NCBI RefSeq assembly: GCF_039534165.1
Contig: NZ_BAAAUX010000019.1
Location: 124,001-188,000 of the forward strand
Length of the DNA: 64,000 bases
Direction: 5' to 3'
DNA from: Saccharopolyspora_D taberi
Lineage (GTDB): Bacteria; Actinomycetota; Actinomycetes; Mycobacteriales; Pseudonocardiaceae
Shown here: positions 7,596-15,406 of the stretch, one piece after another
How the letters are laid out: each line of letters opens with the position of its first letter
Numbering within the stretch: the first letter of the stretch is position 1
Program-made: the position numbers and the translations under genes
The notes under the pieces: model-generated
What the model saw: the letters and a program-made list of their open reading frames with translations, nothing else
Database searches by the model: none
What the model was told of the DNA's origin: nothing

Positions 7596-8921
7596 TCAGC
7601 CGGGCAGGGGCGGTAGCTCGGCGCTGTCCAGCCACACCGCGAAGAAGTCGTTGAGCGGCCGGTTCGCGTGTTCGGCGGCAAGCGCCGTGAAATCCCCAGT
7701 GGTCACCGTGCCGTGCGCGTGCTCGGCGACCCACTTCCGGATCAGCGCGAAGAACGACTCGTCACCCAGCTCCCGGCGCAACGCGTGCAGCGTCAACGCG
7801 CCGCGCTTGTACACCTGCTCGTCGAACATCCGCGCCACCCCGGGATCGGCGATCCGGAGATCCGGCGGACGCGCGGCGATCCGGGCGTGCCAGTCCCGCG
7901 CGTGCGACTCCGCGGACGGCCCGCCGGACGCCTCCGACCACAACCATTCGGCGTAGGTGGCGAAGCCTTCGTTGAGCCAGATGTGCTTCCAGTCCGCGAT
8001 CGTGAGGCTGTTGCCGAACCACTGGTGGGCCAGTTCGTGCGCGACGAGCCGTTCGTGCGTCCGCAGGCCGTCCACGTGGTTCGCGCCGAAGACGGACATG
8101 CCCTGCGCTTCGATCGGCTCGTCCAGCTCGTCGTCGGTCACGACCACGACGTACTCGGCGAACGGGTACGGCCCGAAGAACCGCTTCAGCGCCTCCATGA
8201 TCTGCCCGTGCCGCGCGAAGTCCACCGCGAACCGGTCGCGCAGCCGCGCGGGAACCGACGCCTGCTGGGGCACCGGACCGGAAGCCAGCTCGACGTCCTC
8301 GTACTGCCCGACCTGGACGCTCATCAAGTAGGACGCGGTCGGCTCCGGCCGCTCGTACACCCACGTCGTGGTGCTGCCGCGGTGCCGGGCCGACACCAGG
8401 TTCCCGGTCACCCGCACCGAATACGGCGAAGCAGTCGTGAACGAGACCCGGTAGCGGGCCTTGTCCGAGGGGTGGTCGTTGCAGGGGAACCACGACGGCG
8501 CGCCGACCGGCTGGCTGGCGACCAGCGCCCCGTCGGTCAGCTCCTCCCAGCCGATCTCGCCCCACCGGCCGGAAACGGGCTGCGGGTTGCCCGAATACCG
8601 GACCTCCACGCGGAATTCCGCCTCCGCCGCGACCGGGCGCGCCGGTCTGACCCGCAGCTTGCCGTTGCTGTGGTTGAACTTCGCGGGGCGGCCGTCGACG
8701 AGCACGCGGCGGACCCGCAGGTCGGCGAGATCCAGGCTGAACCGCGACAGGGCGTGCGTGGCGACCGCGGAGATCGTCGCCTGCCCGGCGAGCCGGTTCG
8801 GGCCGACCTGGTACTCCAGCTCCAGGTCGTAGTGCCCGACGCGGTAGCCGCCGTTGCCGTTTTCGGGCAGGTACGAGTCCGCCGACCGGTCCGCGCCCGG
8901 TTCCGGAGCACGCGGGTTCAC
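7596..8921 (-). CDS. M1-family zinc metallopeptidase, candidate poly-lysine hydrolase (Pld-like)
   Basis: This 441-residue protein has the gluzincin signature HELAHQWFGN followed 18 residues later by the zinc ligand in WLNEGFATYAEWLW. The usual GAMEN exopeptidase motif is replaced by EAQGM. The N-terminal beta domain (about 1-200) is typical of M1, but the long C-terminal helical domain of aminopeptidase N is missing. I chose the GTG at 8921 because it overlaps the TGA of the preceding NRPS gene by four bases (GTGA) and has GGGAGGG eight bases upstream, which implies coupled translation. From memory, epsilon-poly-lysine producers carry an M1 poly-lysine-degrading enzyme beside pls. That role is inferred here from the coupling. 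Confidence 0.82.
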   Translation of the reverse strand: MNPRAPEPGADRSADSYLPENGNGGYRVGHYDLELEYQVGPNRLAGQATISAVATHALSRFSLDLADLRVRRVLVDGRPAKFNHSNGKLRVRPARPVAAEAEFRVEVRYSGNPQPVSGRWGEIGWEELTDGALVASQPVGAPSWFPCNDHPSDKARYRVSFTTASPYSVRVTGNLVSARHRGSTTTWVYERPEPTASYLMSVQVGQYEDVELASGPVPQQASVPARLRDRFAVDFARHGQIMEALKRFFGPYPFAEYVVVVTDDELDEPIEAQGMSVFGANHVDGLRTHERLVAHELAHQWFGNSLTIADWKHIWLNEGFATYAEWLWSEASGGPSAESHARDWHARIAARPPDLRIADPGVARMFDEQVYKRGALTLHALRRELGDESFFALIRKWVAEHAHGTVTTGDFTALAAEHANRPLNDFFAVWLDSAELPPLPG

Positions 8922-11900
8922 CGGCGACGCCCTCCCTGCTTCCGCCACGTCGAGATCGGGTTGCCGAGCCAGCGCGAGTGCGCGGGAACGTCGTCCCCGC
9001 GCGTCACCAGCGACCCGGGCCCGATGGTCGTGTGCGCGCCGATGCCGGCGCCGGGCAGCACGATCCCGTGCGGGCCCAGCGTGGCGCCCGCGTCCAGACG
9101 CACCTCGTCCAACCGCATGACCCGATCATGGAACAGGTGGGTCTGCACCACGCAACCCCGGTTGATGGTCGCGCCGTCGCCGAGCCGCACCAGATCCGAC
9201 TCCGGCAGCCAGTAGGTCTCCAACCACACCCCGCGGCCGATGCCGGCGCCCATGCCGCGCAGCCAGGCCGTCAGCAGCGGTGTGCCCCCGGCCGAACCGA
9301 TCAGCCACGGCACCGCCAGCACTTCGACGAACATGTCCGCGAGCTCGGTCCGCCACACGAACGAGCTCCACAGCGGCCGCTCGGCCGCCCGGTAGCGCCC
9401 GACCAGCAACCACTTCATCGCGATCGTCACCAGGCATGCGAGCACACCGGCGGCCAGCAGCACCGGACCGGCGAGCAGCGCGGCGAGCCACAGACCGCCC
9501 GCCGCGCGCAGCGCCGCGAGCACCGCCAGCACCAGCACCGCGAGCGCCGCGCTGAACATGATCGGGACGAGCCGGTGCAGTTCGACCACCGCACGAGCGA
9601 GCTTCAACCGGCGGGGCGGCGAGAACGTCCTGCTCGTGTCCGTCCGCTCGACCGACCGCCGCAGCGGCATCGGAGGCATCCCCAGCCAGGAGGAGCCCTT
9701 CTTCGCCTTCTTCGGCGTCGACGACAGCACGCCGACCAGCCCGCGCTTGGGCACCGAGCGCCCCGGCGCGGTCATGCCCGAGTTCCCGAGGAACGCCTGC
9801 TTGCCGATCCGAGCCGGTGCGACGTGCAGCCAGCCGCCGCCGAGCTCGTAGGTCGCGACCATGGTGTCGTCAGCGAGGAAGGCGCCGTCGGCGACCTTCG
9901 TCATCTTCGGTAGCGCGAGCACGGTGGATGCCTCAACGCCCCGGCCGACCCTGGCGCCGAGCAACCGCAACCAGACGGGCGTGAACAGGCTGGCGTACAA
10001 GGGGAACAGGCCGATCCGGGCCATGTCCATCAGCCGCTCGGTCGACCAGACCTGCCAGGCCACGCGACCGTGCACCGGGTGGTAGCCCTCGCTCATCCCG
10101 ATGCTCAGCACGCGCACGGAGACGAGCACGAGCAACGCGTAGACGACGAAGTAGACAGCGGTCGCCAAAGGCACGGCGACCAGCACCCAGCCCAGCGCCG
10201 AGCCGAGATCCGGTGCGCCGGACAGCGCCGCGCCGAGCACGGCGATCCCCGGCAGCGCCGCCAGCACGGGAAGCAGCCCGAGCAGGACCGACGTGACCCC
10301 GTAGACCGAGGCCCAGAACCGCGACCTGGGCGGCCTGCGCGACGGCCAGGCGAGAGCTCCCTTGCGGGCCGGGACCGCGGGCGAACCGGCCCACCGCTGG
10401 CCCGCCGGCACCGCGCCGCGCACCGTCGAGCCGGGCGCGACCTCCGCGGACCGGCCGATCCTGGCGCCAGGGAACAGCGTGCTGCGGGCGCCGACGCGCG
10501 CGTCCGCGCCGATCCGGATCTTGCCGATGTGCACCTCGTCGCCGTCGACCCAGTAGCCGGCGAGATCGACCTCCGGCTCGACGGCCGCTCCCCTGCCGAG
10601 CTTGAGCATCCCGGTGATCGGCGGCGGGGAGTGCAGGTCGACGTCATCGCCGACCTTGGCGCCGAGCGCCTTCGCGTAGTGCGTCATCCACGACGCACCG
10701 GAGACGCTGCACGCCCCGCTGATCTCAGCGAGCTGCTGAGCCGTCCACAGGCGCAGGTGAACACGGCCGCCTCGGGGATGAACGCCTGGTCGCACGCCGC
10801 GGAGCAGCAATCGCGCGCCACCGGCCGACAGCCCGATCCGGCCCGCGGGGCTGAACAGCACCACCCAGGCCAGCGCGATCCACCACCAGGACACGGTCGG
10901 TGCCCACGCGAGTACACCGAGCGCCGCGGACACGTTGCTCAGCGCCGCCAGGACCGCCGTCCAGCGCAACCCGACAATCGTCAGCAGCGCCAGCATGATC
11001 AGCGTCTGCCAGACGCCGGTTCGGCGCGGCGTCGGCTCGACGACCCGCGTGGTCCCGGTCGTCGCCTCCAGCGCGTCGAGGTGCGAGGCCAGCGCGCCCA
11101 GCTTCGGGTTCTGGTAGAGGTCGGCGACCGACACCTGCGGATGCCGCTCGCGGATCCGCGCGATCAGCTGCGCCGCGGTCAGGCTGCCGCCGCCGTTGGC
11201 GAAGAAATCGGCCGCCGGATCGGTCACCTCGACCCCGAGGATCTCCGCCCAGCCCTGCGCCAGCCACGCCTCGGTGGCCGACAACGTCCCCGCTCCGCCG
11301 CCCGCGGTGGGCAGCGGCCAGGGAAGCGCCGCCCGGTCGACCTTGCCGGAGGTCCGGGTCGGCAGCTCGGACACGACAGCGAGCAGCGGAACCAGCGCGG
11401 CCGGTAGCTGCTCCTGCAACCGGCGCACCGCGTCGTCGTGGTCGAACTCGGCGGTGCCGGGCACCACGTAACCCACCAGGACCTGGTTGCCCGCGGCGGT
11501 CGTCTGCACCGCCGAGGCGGCCCCGGCGACCGCGGGCAGGGCCTGCAGCGCCGCGTCCACCTCGCCGAGCTCGATCCGGCGCCCGCCGAGCTTGACCTGC
11601 TCGTCGGCCCGGCCGACGAACAGCAGGCCCTCGGCCTCGGCACGCACCACGTCACCGCTGCGGTAGGCCCGCGACCAGCCGAGCGAGGGCAGCGCCGCGA
11701 ACTTCTCGGCGTCCTTGGCCGGGTCCAGGTACCGGGCCAGTCCGGCGCCGCCGATGACCAGCTCACCGGTCTCGCCCATCCGGACGGGCTCGCCGCGGTC
11801 GTCCACCACGGCGAGCTGCCATCCGGCCAGCGGCAGGCCGATCCGGACCGGCTCACCCCCGGTCAGCCGGGCGGCGCAGGCGACGACGGTCGTCTCCGTC

Positions 11901-12829
11901 GGGCCGTAGGTGTTCCACACCTCGCGGCCCTCGACCGCGAGGCGGTCGGCGAGCTCGGGCGGGCACGCCTCACCGCCGAAGATGAGCAGTCGGACGTCCT
12001 CCAGCGCGTCGGCGGGCCACAGCGCGGCCAGGGTCGGCACCGTCGACACGATGCTGATGCGCTGCGCCACCAGCCAGGGGCCGAGGTCGACGCCGGTGCG
12101 CACCAGGGCGCGCGGCGCAGGCACCAGGCACCCTCCGTGACGCCAGGCCAGCCACATCTCTTCGCACGAGGCGTCGAACGCGACCGACAGTCCGGCCAGC
12201 ACCCGGTCTCCAGGGCCGATGGGGTCCTCGGTGAGGAACAGGCGGGCCTCGGCGTCCACGAAGGCCGCGGCGGCCGAGTGGCTCACCGCGACGCCCTTGG
12301 GCTTGCCGGTCGAACCCGAGGTGAAGATGATCCACGCGTCGTCGGCCGGGGCGGGCCGGCCCGGCCGGCCGAGGGGCGTGCCGCGCGGCTCGAAAGAACC
12401 GCCGTCGGAGAGCACGGCGCAGACGCCGGCTTCGCCGAACACGAGTTCGGCCCGCTCGTCCGGGTCCTCGGCGTCGACCGGCACGTAAGCGGCGCCCGCA
12501 GCGAGAACGGCCAGGATCGACACGTAGAGTTCCGCCCGGCCCGACGGGATCCGGATCCCGACCCGGTCACCGACCCCGACGCCCGCCGCGGCGAGCCGCC
12601 GCCGCACGCCGTCGATCTCGGCGGTCAGCCGGGCGTAGGTGAGCACGGTCTCGCCGTCGTCGATCGCCGGAGCGTCCGGGTACCGGCGGGCGGTGTCCTG
12701 GAGGATGTCGATCAGCGTTCGCTGGGCGGGCGCGAAATCGGACCAGAAGACCGCGCCTTCGGTGGTCTCGGGTGCTGCGTGTGCCTCGAGTGTTGCGTGC
12801 CTGGTGAGCGCCTCGGCTGCCGTTGTCAT
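8918..12829 (-). CDS. Pls/PosA-type membrane NRPS, candidate epsilon-poly-L-lysine synthase
   Basis: About 1303 residues. Order seen: an adenylation domain (about 30-500; FTSGSTGKPKG, YGPTETT, the RSGD core), a carrier domain with the phosphopantetheine Ser in FFANGGGSLTAAQL (about 546), then three repeats of a membrane-segment pair plus a hexapeptide-repeat (left-handed beta-helix) domain. There is no classical condensation HHxxxDG motif and no thioesterase. This is the layout of epsilon-poly-lysine synthase, which joins lysines through side-chain amides at the membrane. Hand alignment of the pocket gives DAESIGTVVK, close to the Lys code DAESIGSVAK as I remember it. An ATG at 12919 would add 30 residues; 12829 is preferred because residues upstream look non-coding. 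The product is inferred. Confidence 0.85.
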   Translation of the reverse strand: MTTAAEALTRHATLEAHAAPETTEGAVFWSDFAPAQRTLIDILQDTARRYPDAPAIDDGETVLTYARLTAEIDGVRRRLAAAGVGVGDRVGIRIPSGRAELYVSILAVLAAGAAYVPVDAEDPDERAELVFGEAGVCAVLSDGGSFEPRGTPLGRPGRPAPADDAWIIFTSGSTGKPKGVAVSHSAAAAFVDAEARLFLTEDPIGPGDRVLAGLSVAFDASCEEMWLAWRHGGCLVPAPRALVRTGVDLGPWLVAQRISIVSTVPTLAALWPADALEDVRLLIFGGEACPPELADRLAVEGREVWNTYGPTETTVVACAARLTGGEPVRIGLPLAGWQLAVVDDRGEPVRMGETGELVIGGAGLARYLDPAKDAEKFAALPSLGWSRAYRSGDVVRAEAEGLLFVGRADEQVKLGGRRIELGEVDAALQALPAVAGAASAVQTTAAGNQVLVGYVVPGTAEFDHDDAVRRLQEQLPAALVPLLAVVSELPTRTSGKVDRAALPWPLPTAGGGAGTLSATEAWLAQGWAEILGVEVTDPAADFFANGGGSLTAAQLIARIRERHPQVSVADLYQNPKLGALASHLDALEATTGTTRVVEPTPRRTGVWQTLIMLALLTIVGLRWTAVLAALSNVSAALGVLAWAPTVSWWWIALAWVVLFSPAGRIGLSAGGARLLLRGVRPGVHPRGGRVHLRLWTAQQLAEISGACSVSGASWMTHYAKALGAKVGDDVDLHSPPPITGMLKLGRGAAVEPEVDLAGYWVDGDEVHIGKIRIGADARVGARSTLFPGARIGRSAEVAPGSTVRGAVPAGQRWAGSPAVPARKGALAWPSRRPPRSRFWASVYGVTSVLLGLLPVLAALPGIAVLGAALSGAPDLGSALGWVLVAVPLATAVYFVVYALLVLVSVRVLSIGMSEGYHPVHGRVAWQVWSTERLMDMARIGLFPLYASLFTPVWLRLLGARVGRGVEASTVLALPKMTKVADGAFLADDTMVATYELGGGWLHVAPARIGKQAFLGNSGMTAPGRSVPKRGLVGVLSSTPKKAKKGSSWLGMPPMPLRRSVERTDTSRTFSPPRRLKLARAVVELHRLVPIMFSAALAVLVLAVLAALRAAGGLWLAALLAGPVLLAAGVLACLVTIAMKWLLVGRYRAAERPLWSSFVWRTELADMFVEVLAVPWLIGSAGGTPLLTAWLRGMGAGIGRGVWLETYWLPESDLVRLGDGATINRGCVVQTHLFHDRVMRLDEVRLDAGATLGPHGIVLPGAGIGAHTTIGPGSLVTRGDDVPAHSRWLGNPISTWRKQGGRRR

Positions 12830-13156
12830 CGTCACCGAAGGCGCCACCCGCTCGACGGCTCGAGGAATGGGTCGCAACTCTGAGCAGAACGTGAAATCAC
12901 CGTCTCGCTTCCCGTCCATCCGGGCGCGTACTCCAGCCGACCCGCCCAGCGCAGACCGTCCACCTTACGGGTGAAGCGCGGATCCGCATCCCGGAGACCC
13001 CGCCCGACGTGCCGGTTGTCACATTCCGTGGCGGCTCGCGGGACGGCGGATCCGAGGCTCTGGGTAACTTGGCGTCCATAGTGGACAGATACGGGGAGGC
13101 GCTGTGCAACGCCCTCCGGCAACGCCGGACCGCCGCCGTGACTAACCTCCGTGCCC
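12830..13156. other. Divergent promoter region, NRPS and HIT gene
   Basis: These 327 bases lie between the minus-strand Pls-type gene and the plus-strand HIT gene. They must hold both promoters. I see no convincing palindrome or gene; the part nearest the NRPS may be coding if translation starts at 12919. Confidence 0.4.
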
Positions 13157-13585
13157 ATGAGCGATCAGTGCCTGTTCTGCGGCATCGTGGCCGGTGACCT
13201 CCCCAGCGTGAGAGTGGCCGAGGACGACTCGACGTACGCGTTCATGGACATCAGCCCCGCCTCGGACGGGCACCTGCTGGTCGTCCCCAAGCGGCACAGC
13301 AAGGACCTGCTCGAAATCGAGGCCGAAGACCTGGCCGCCGTCTCCGTGGCCGCCCAGCGGATCGCCAAAGCGGCGGTCGGGGTGCTCGGTGCGGACGGGG
13401 TGAACCTGCTCAACTGCTGCGGTGCCGACGCGTGGCAGACGGTGTTCCACTTCCACCTGCACGTGATCCCGCGATACGCCGACAAGGCCAAGGAGCGGCT
13501 GGTCCTGCCCTGGACGCCAGGAGTCCCGGGCGACACGGACGCGATCGCCGACTGGGGCAAGCGGCTCTCCGCCGCCCTGGACTGA
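13157..13585 (+). CDS. HIT-family nucleotide hydrolase/transferase
   Basis: A 142-residue histidine-triad protein. It opens CLFCGIVAGDLPSVRVAEDD, and the active-site triad is in VFHFHLHVIPRYA, where the middle His forms the nucleotidyl intermediate. The Cys pair CLFC at the start is a common zinc-site half in bacterial HIT proteins. Family members hydrolyse AMP-linked amides or esters, such as adenosine phosphoramidates and by-products of aminoacyl-AMP chemistry. The start chosen is the ATG at 13157; one two codons earlier is possible. It converges on the YchJ gene. Confidence 0.88.
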   Translation: MSDQCLFCGIVAGDLPSVRVAEDDSTYAFMDISPASDGHLLVVPKRHSKDLLEIEAEDLAAVSVAAQRIAKAAVGVLGADGVNLLNCCGADAWQTVFHFHLHVIPRYADKAKERLVLPWTPGVPGDTDAIADWGKRLSAALD

Positions 13586-13608
13586 CACCCCTTGACAAGC
13601 CGTCAGTC
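13580..13608. terminator. Bidirectional terminator-like hairpin
   Basis: Arms GACTGAC and GTCAGTC (7 bp) enclose a 15-nt loop in the 17-base gap between the converging HIT and YchJ genes. The arms overlap both stop codons. Confidence 0.45.
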
Positions 13609-13989
13609 GTGGTCGCCGTCGACGTAGAACCAGGTCTTGCCGGTGCGCCGGAAGCGGCTGTTCTCGGTCAGCGCCCCCGACTGACCGCGTAGCCGGTAGT
13701 GCGCCCGGAAGTGCACGGTTGCTTCGCTGTCGAAGGGCCCGCCGCCGGTCCGGCCGAGGATGTCGAGGCCGACCCAGCGCTGCTCGGGATCGAGGTCGAG
13801 CTCGGCCGGACGGGTCGAGGGATGCCAGGTCTTCAGCAGGTACGCGACGTCCCCGACGGCGAAGGCCGCGTACCGCGAGCGCATGAGCTGTTCGGCCGTG
13901 GCCGCTTGACGATCGCCGGCGTGCAGCGGGCCGCAGCAGTCGGCGAACGGCTCGCCGAGCCCGCAGGGGCATGGACGGTTCGGGTTCAC
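13603..13989 (-). CDS. YchJ-like (UPF0225) protein with SEC-C motif
   Basis: A 128-residue protein. The N-terminal CPCGLGEPFADCCG is a SEC-C zinc motif (CxC...CC), and the rest matches the NTF2-like UPF0225 fold (AEQLMRSRYAAFAVGDVAYLLKTWHPSTRP, then TVHFRAHYR and SRFRRTGKTWFYVDG). The family is widespread and its biochemical role is unknown. It is a single gene, convergent with HIT on one side and tandem with the P450 on the other. Confidence 0.87.
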   Translation of the reverse strand: MNPNRPCPCGLGEPFADCCGPLHAGDRQAATAEQLMRSRYAAFAVGDVAYLLKTWHPSTRPAELDLDPEQRWVGLDILGRTGGGPFDSEATVHFRAHYRLRGQSGALTENSRFRRTGKTWFYVDGDHD

Positions 13990-14048
13990 ATCCGAAGTGT
14001 CTCAACCGCGCTGGCCGCCGCGCCGAAGTGCACGGCGGCCAGCCGGTC

Positions 14049-15266
14049 CTACCGAGCCGCCCAGGTGACGGGCAGTTCGTGGACGCCGTAGATGTTCATG
14101 TCGGTCCTGAGCTTCACTTCGCGGGCCGGGATGGCGAGTTCGAGGCTCGGGAAGCGGCGCAGCAGTCCGGCGAAACCGGCGCGCATCTCGATGCGGGCCA
14201 GCTGCTGGCCGAGGCATTGGTGGACGCCGTGGCCGAAGGACAGGTGGCCGCGCGCCTTGCGGTGGATGTCGAGGGTGTCGGGGTCGTCGAAGCGCTCGGG
14301 ATCGTGGTTGGCGGCCAGCAGCGAGACGACGACGGTCGATCCCTTGCCGATGGTCTCACCGCACAGTTCGATGTCCTCCGCGGCGTAGCGGTAGAAGACG
14401 TCACCGATGGCCAGGTAGCGCAGGAGTTCCTCGACCGCATCGGGCAGCAGGTCCGGGTTCGCGCGCAGTTCGGCCAGCTGTTCGGGGTGCTCCAGGAGCG
14501 CGAAGGTGCCCAGGCTAAGCATGTTCGCGGTCGTCTCGTGGCCCGCGAGCAGCAGCAGGAAGGCGATACCGGTCAGTTCCTCGATGCTGAGGTCGTCCTG
14601 GCTGGCCAGGTCGGACAGCAGGTCGTCGCCGGGTTCGGCGCGCTTGCGCGTGACCAGCTCGCCCAGGAACGTGACCATCGCGCCGTACGCGGCGGTCTTG
14701 TCCTCCAGCGTCACGTCCTTCTCCAGGAACTTGGCGGAGTTGACCTGGAAGGTCCCGCGGTCGGCGTAGGGGACGCCGAGCAGCTCGCAGATCACCAGCG
14801 AGGGCACCGGCAGCGCGAACTCCTTGACCAGATCGACCGGTGGCGTCAGGCCCGCCAGCTCGTCCAGCTGCCGTTCGACGATGCCGGCGATGTGCTCTTC
14901 GAGCATTTTCACGCGCTTGACGGTGAAAGCGCCGGTGAGCTTGCGCCGCAGGCGGGTGTGGTCCGGCGGGTCCATGCTGATGAACAGGCCCGGCACCTGC
15001 GGGGACGGTTCGGTGGGGACGGGCATGCCGGGCGTCTCGTACGGCACGTGGACGATGCCGATGTCCTGGCGGGAGCTGAACCGGGTGTCGGCCATGAGCC
15101 TGCGGACCGCCTCGTAGCCGGTGACGAGCCAGCCCTCGTGACCGTCCGGGAACACCAGGGGGCTCACCGGCCGCGCCTGGCGGAGCTCGGTGATCCGGCG
15201 GGGCGGGTCGAAGGGACCAGCATCGCGCTCCGTGGGCAGGCCGTGCGGGACAGGAACCGTGCTCAT
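14049..15266 (-). CDS. Cytochrome P450
   Basis: 405 residues, a standard soluble bacterial P450. The I-helix oxygen-activation motif is AGHETTAN, the ExxR pair lies in the K-helix region VEELLRY, and the heme-ligand loop is FGHGVHQCLGQQLARIE. The ATG at 15266 is chosen because GAGAGG lies at ideal spacing; the ATG two codons earlier is too close to it. It resembles CYP105/107-type enzymes that hydroxylate specialised metabolites. It is divergent from the AfsR-type regulator and ten bases-scale close to it (140-bp shared promoter region), so it may belong to the RiPP locus beyond. No ferredoxin gene is adjacent. Confidence 0.9.
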   Translation of the reverse strand: MSTVPVPHGLPTERDAGPFDPPRRITELRQARPVSPLVFPDGHEGWLVTGYEAVRRLMADTRFSSRQDIGIVHVPYETPGMPVPTEPSPQVPGLFISMDPPDHTRLRRKLTGAFTVKRVKMLEEHIAGIVERQLDELAGLTPPVDLVKEFALPVPSLVICELLGVPYADRGTFQVNSAKFLEKDVTLEDKTAAYGAMVTFLGELVTRKRAEPGDDLLSDLASQDDLSIEELTGIAFLLLLAGHETTANMLSLGTFALLEHPEQLAELRANPDLLPDAVEELLRYLAIGDVFYRYAAEDIELCGETIGKGSTVVVSLLAANHDPERFDDPDTLDIHRKARGHLSFGHGVHQCLGQQLARIEMRAGFAGLLRRFPSLELAIPAREVKLRTDMNIYGVHELPVTWAAR

Positions 15267-15406
15267 CGACATTTCCTCTCGTGTTGGTCGTTGAGCCCAC
15301 AGTCGCCGCCGCGCCTGTCGTGCGGCTGACACGGCTCTGACACCGGTCCCGGCAGTCCGGATCAACAGCCGGAGCTCTGCGCGTCACCCGTGGCAAAATC
15401 AGCCAG

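Noticed and set aside
8918..12919. Reading the Pls-type protein as an ordinary NRPS with condensation domain
   Set aside because: There is no HHxxxDG motif or thioesterase; the C-terminal part is membrane pairs and hexapeptide repeats.
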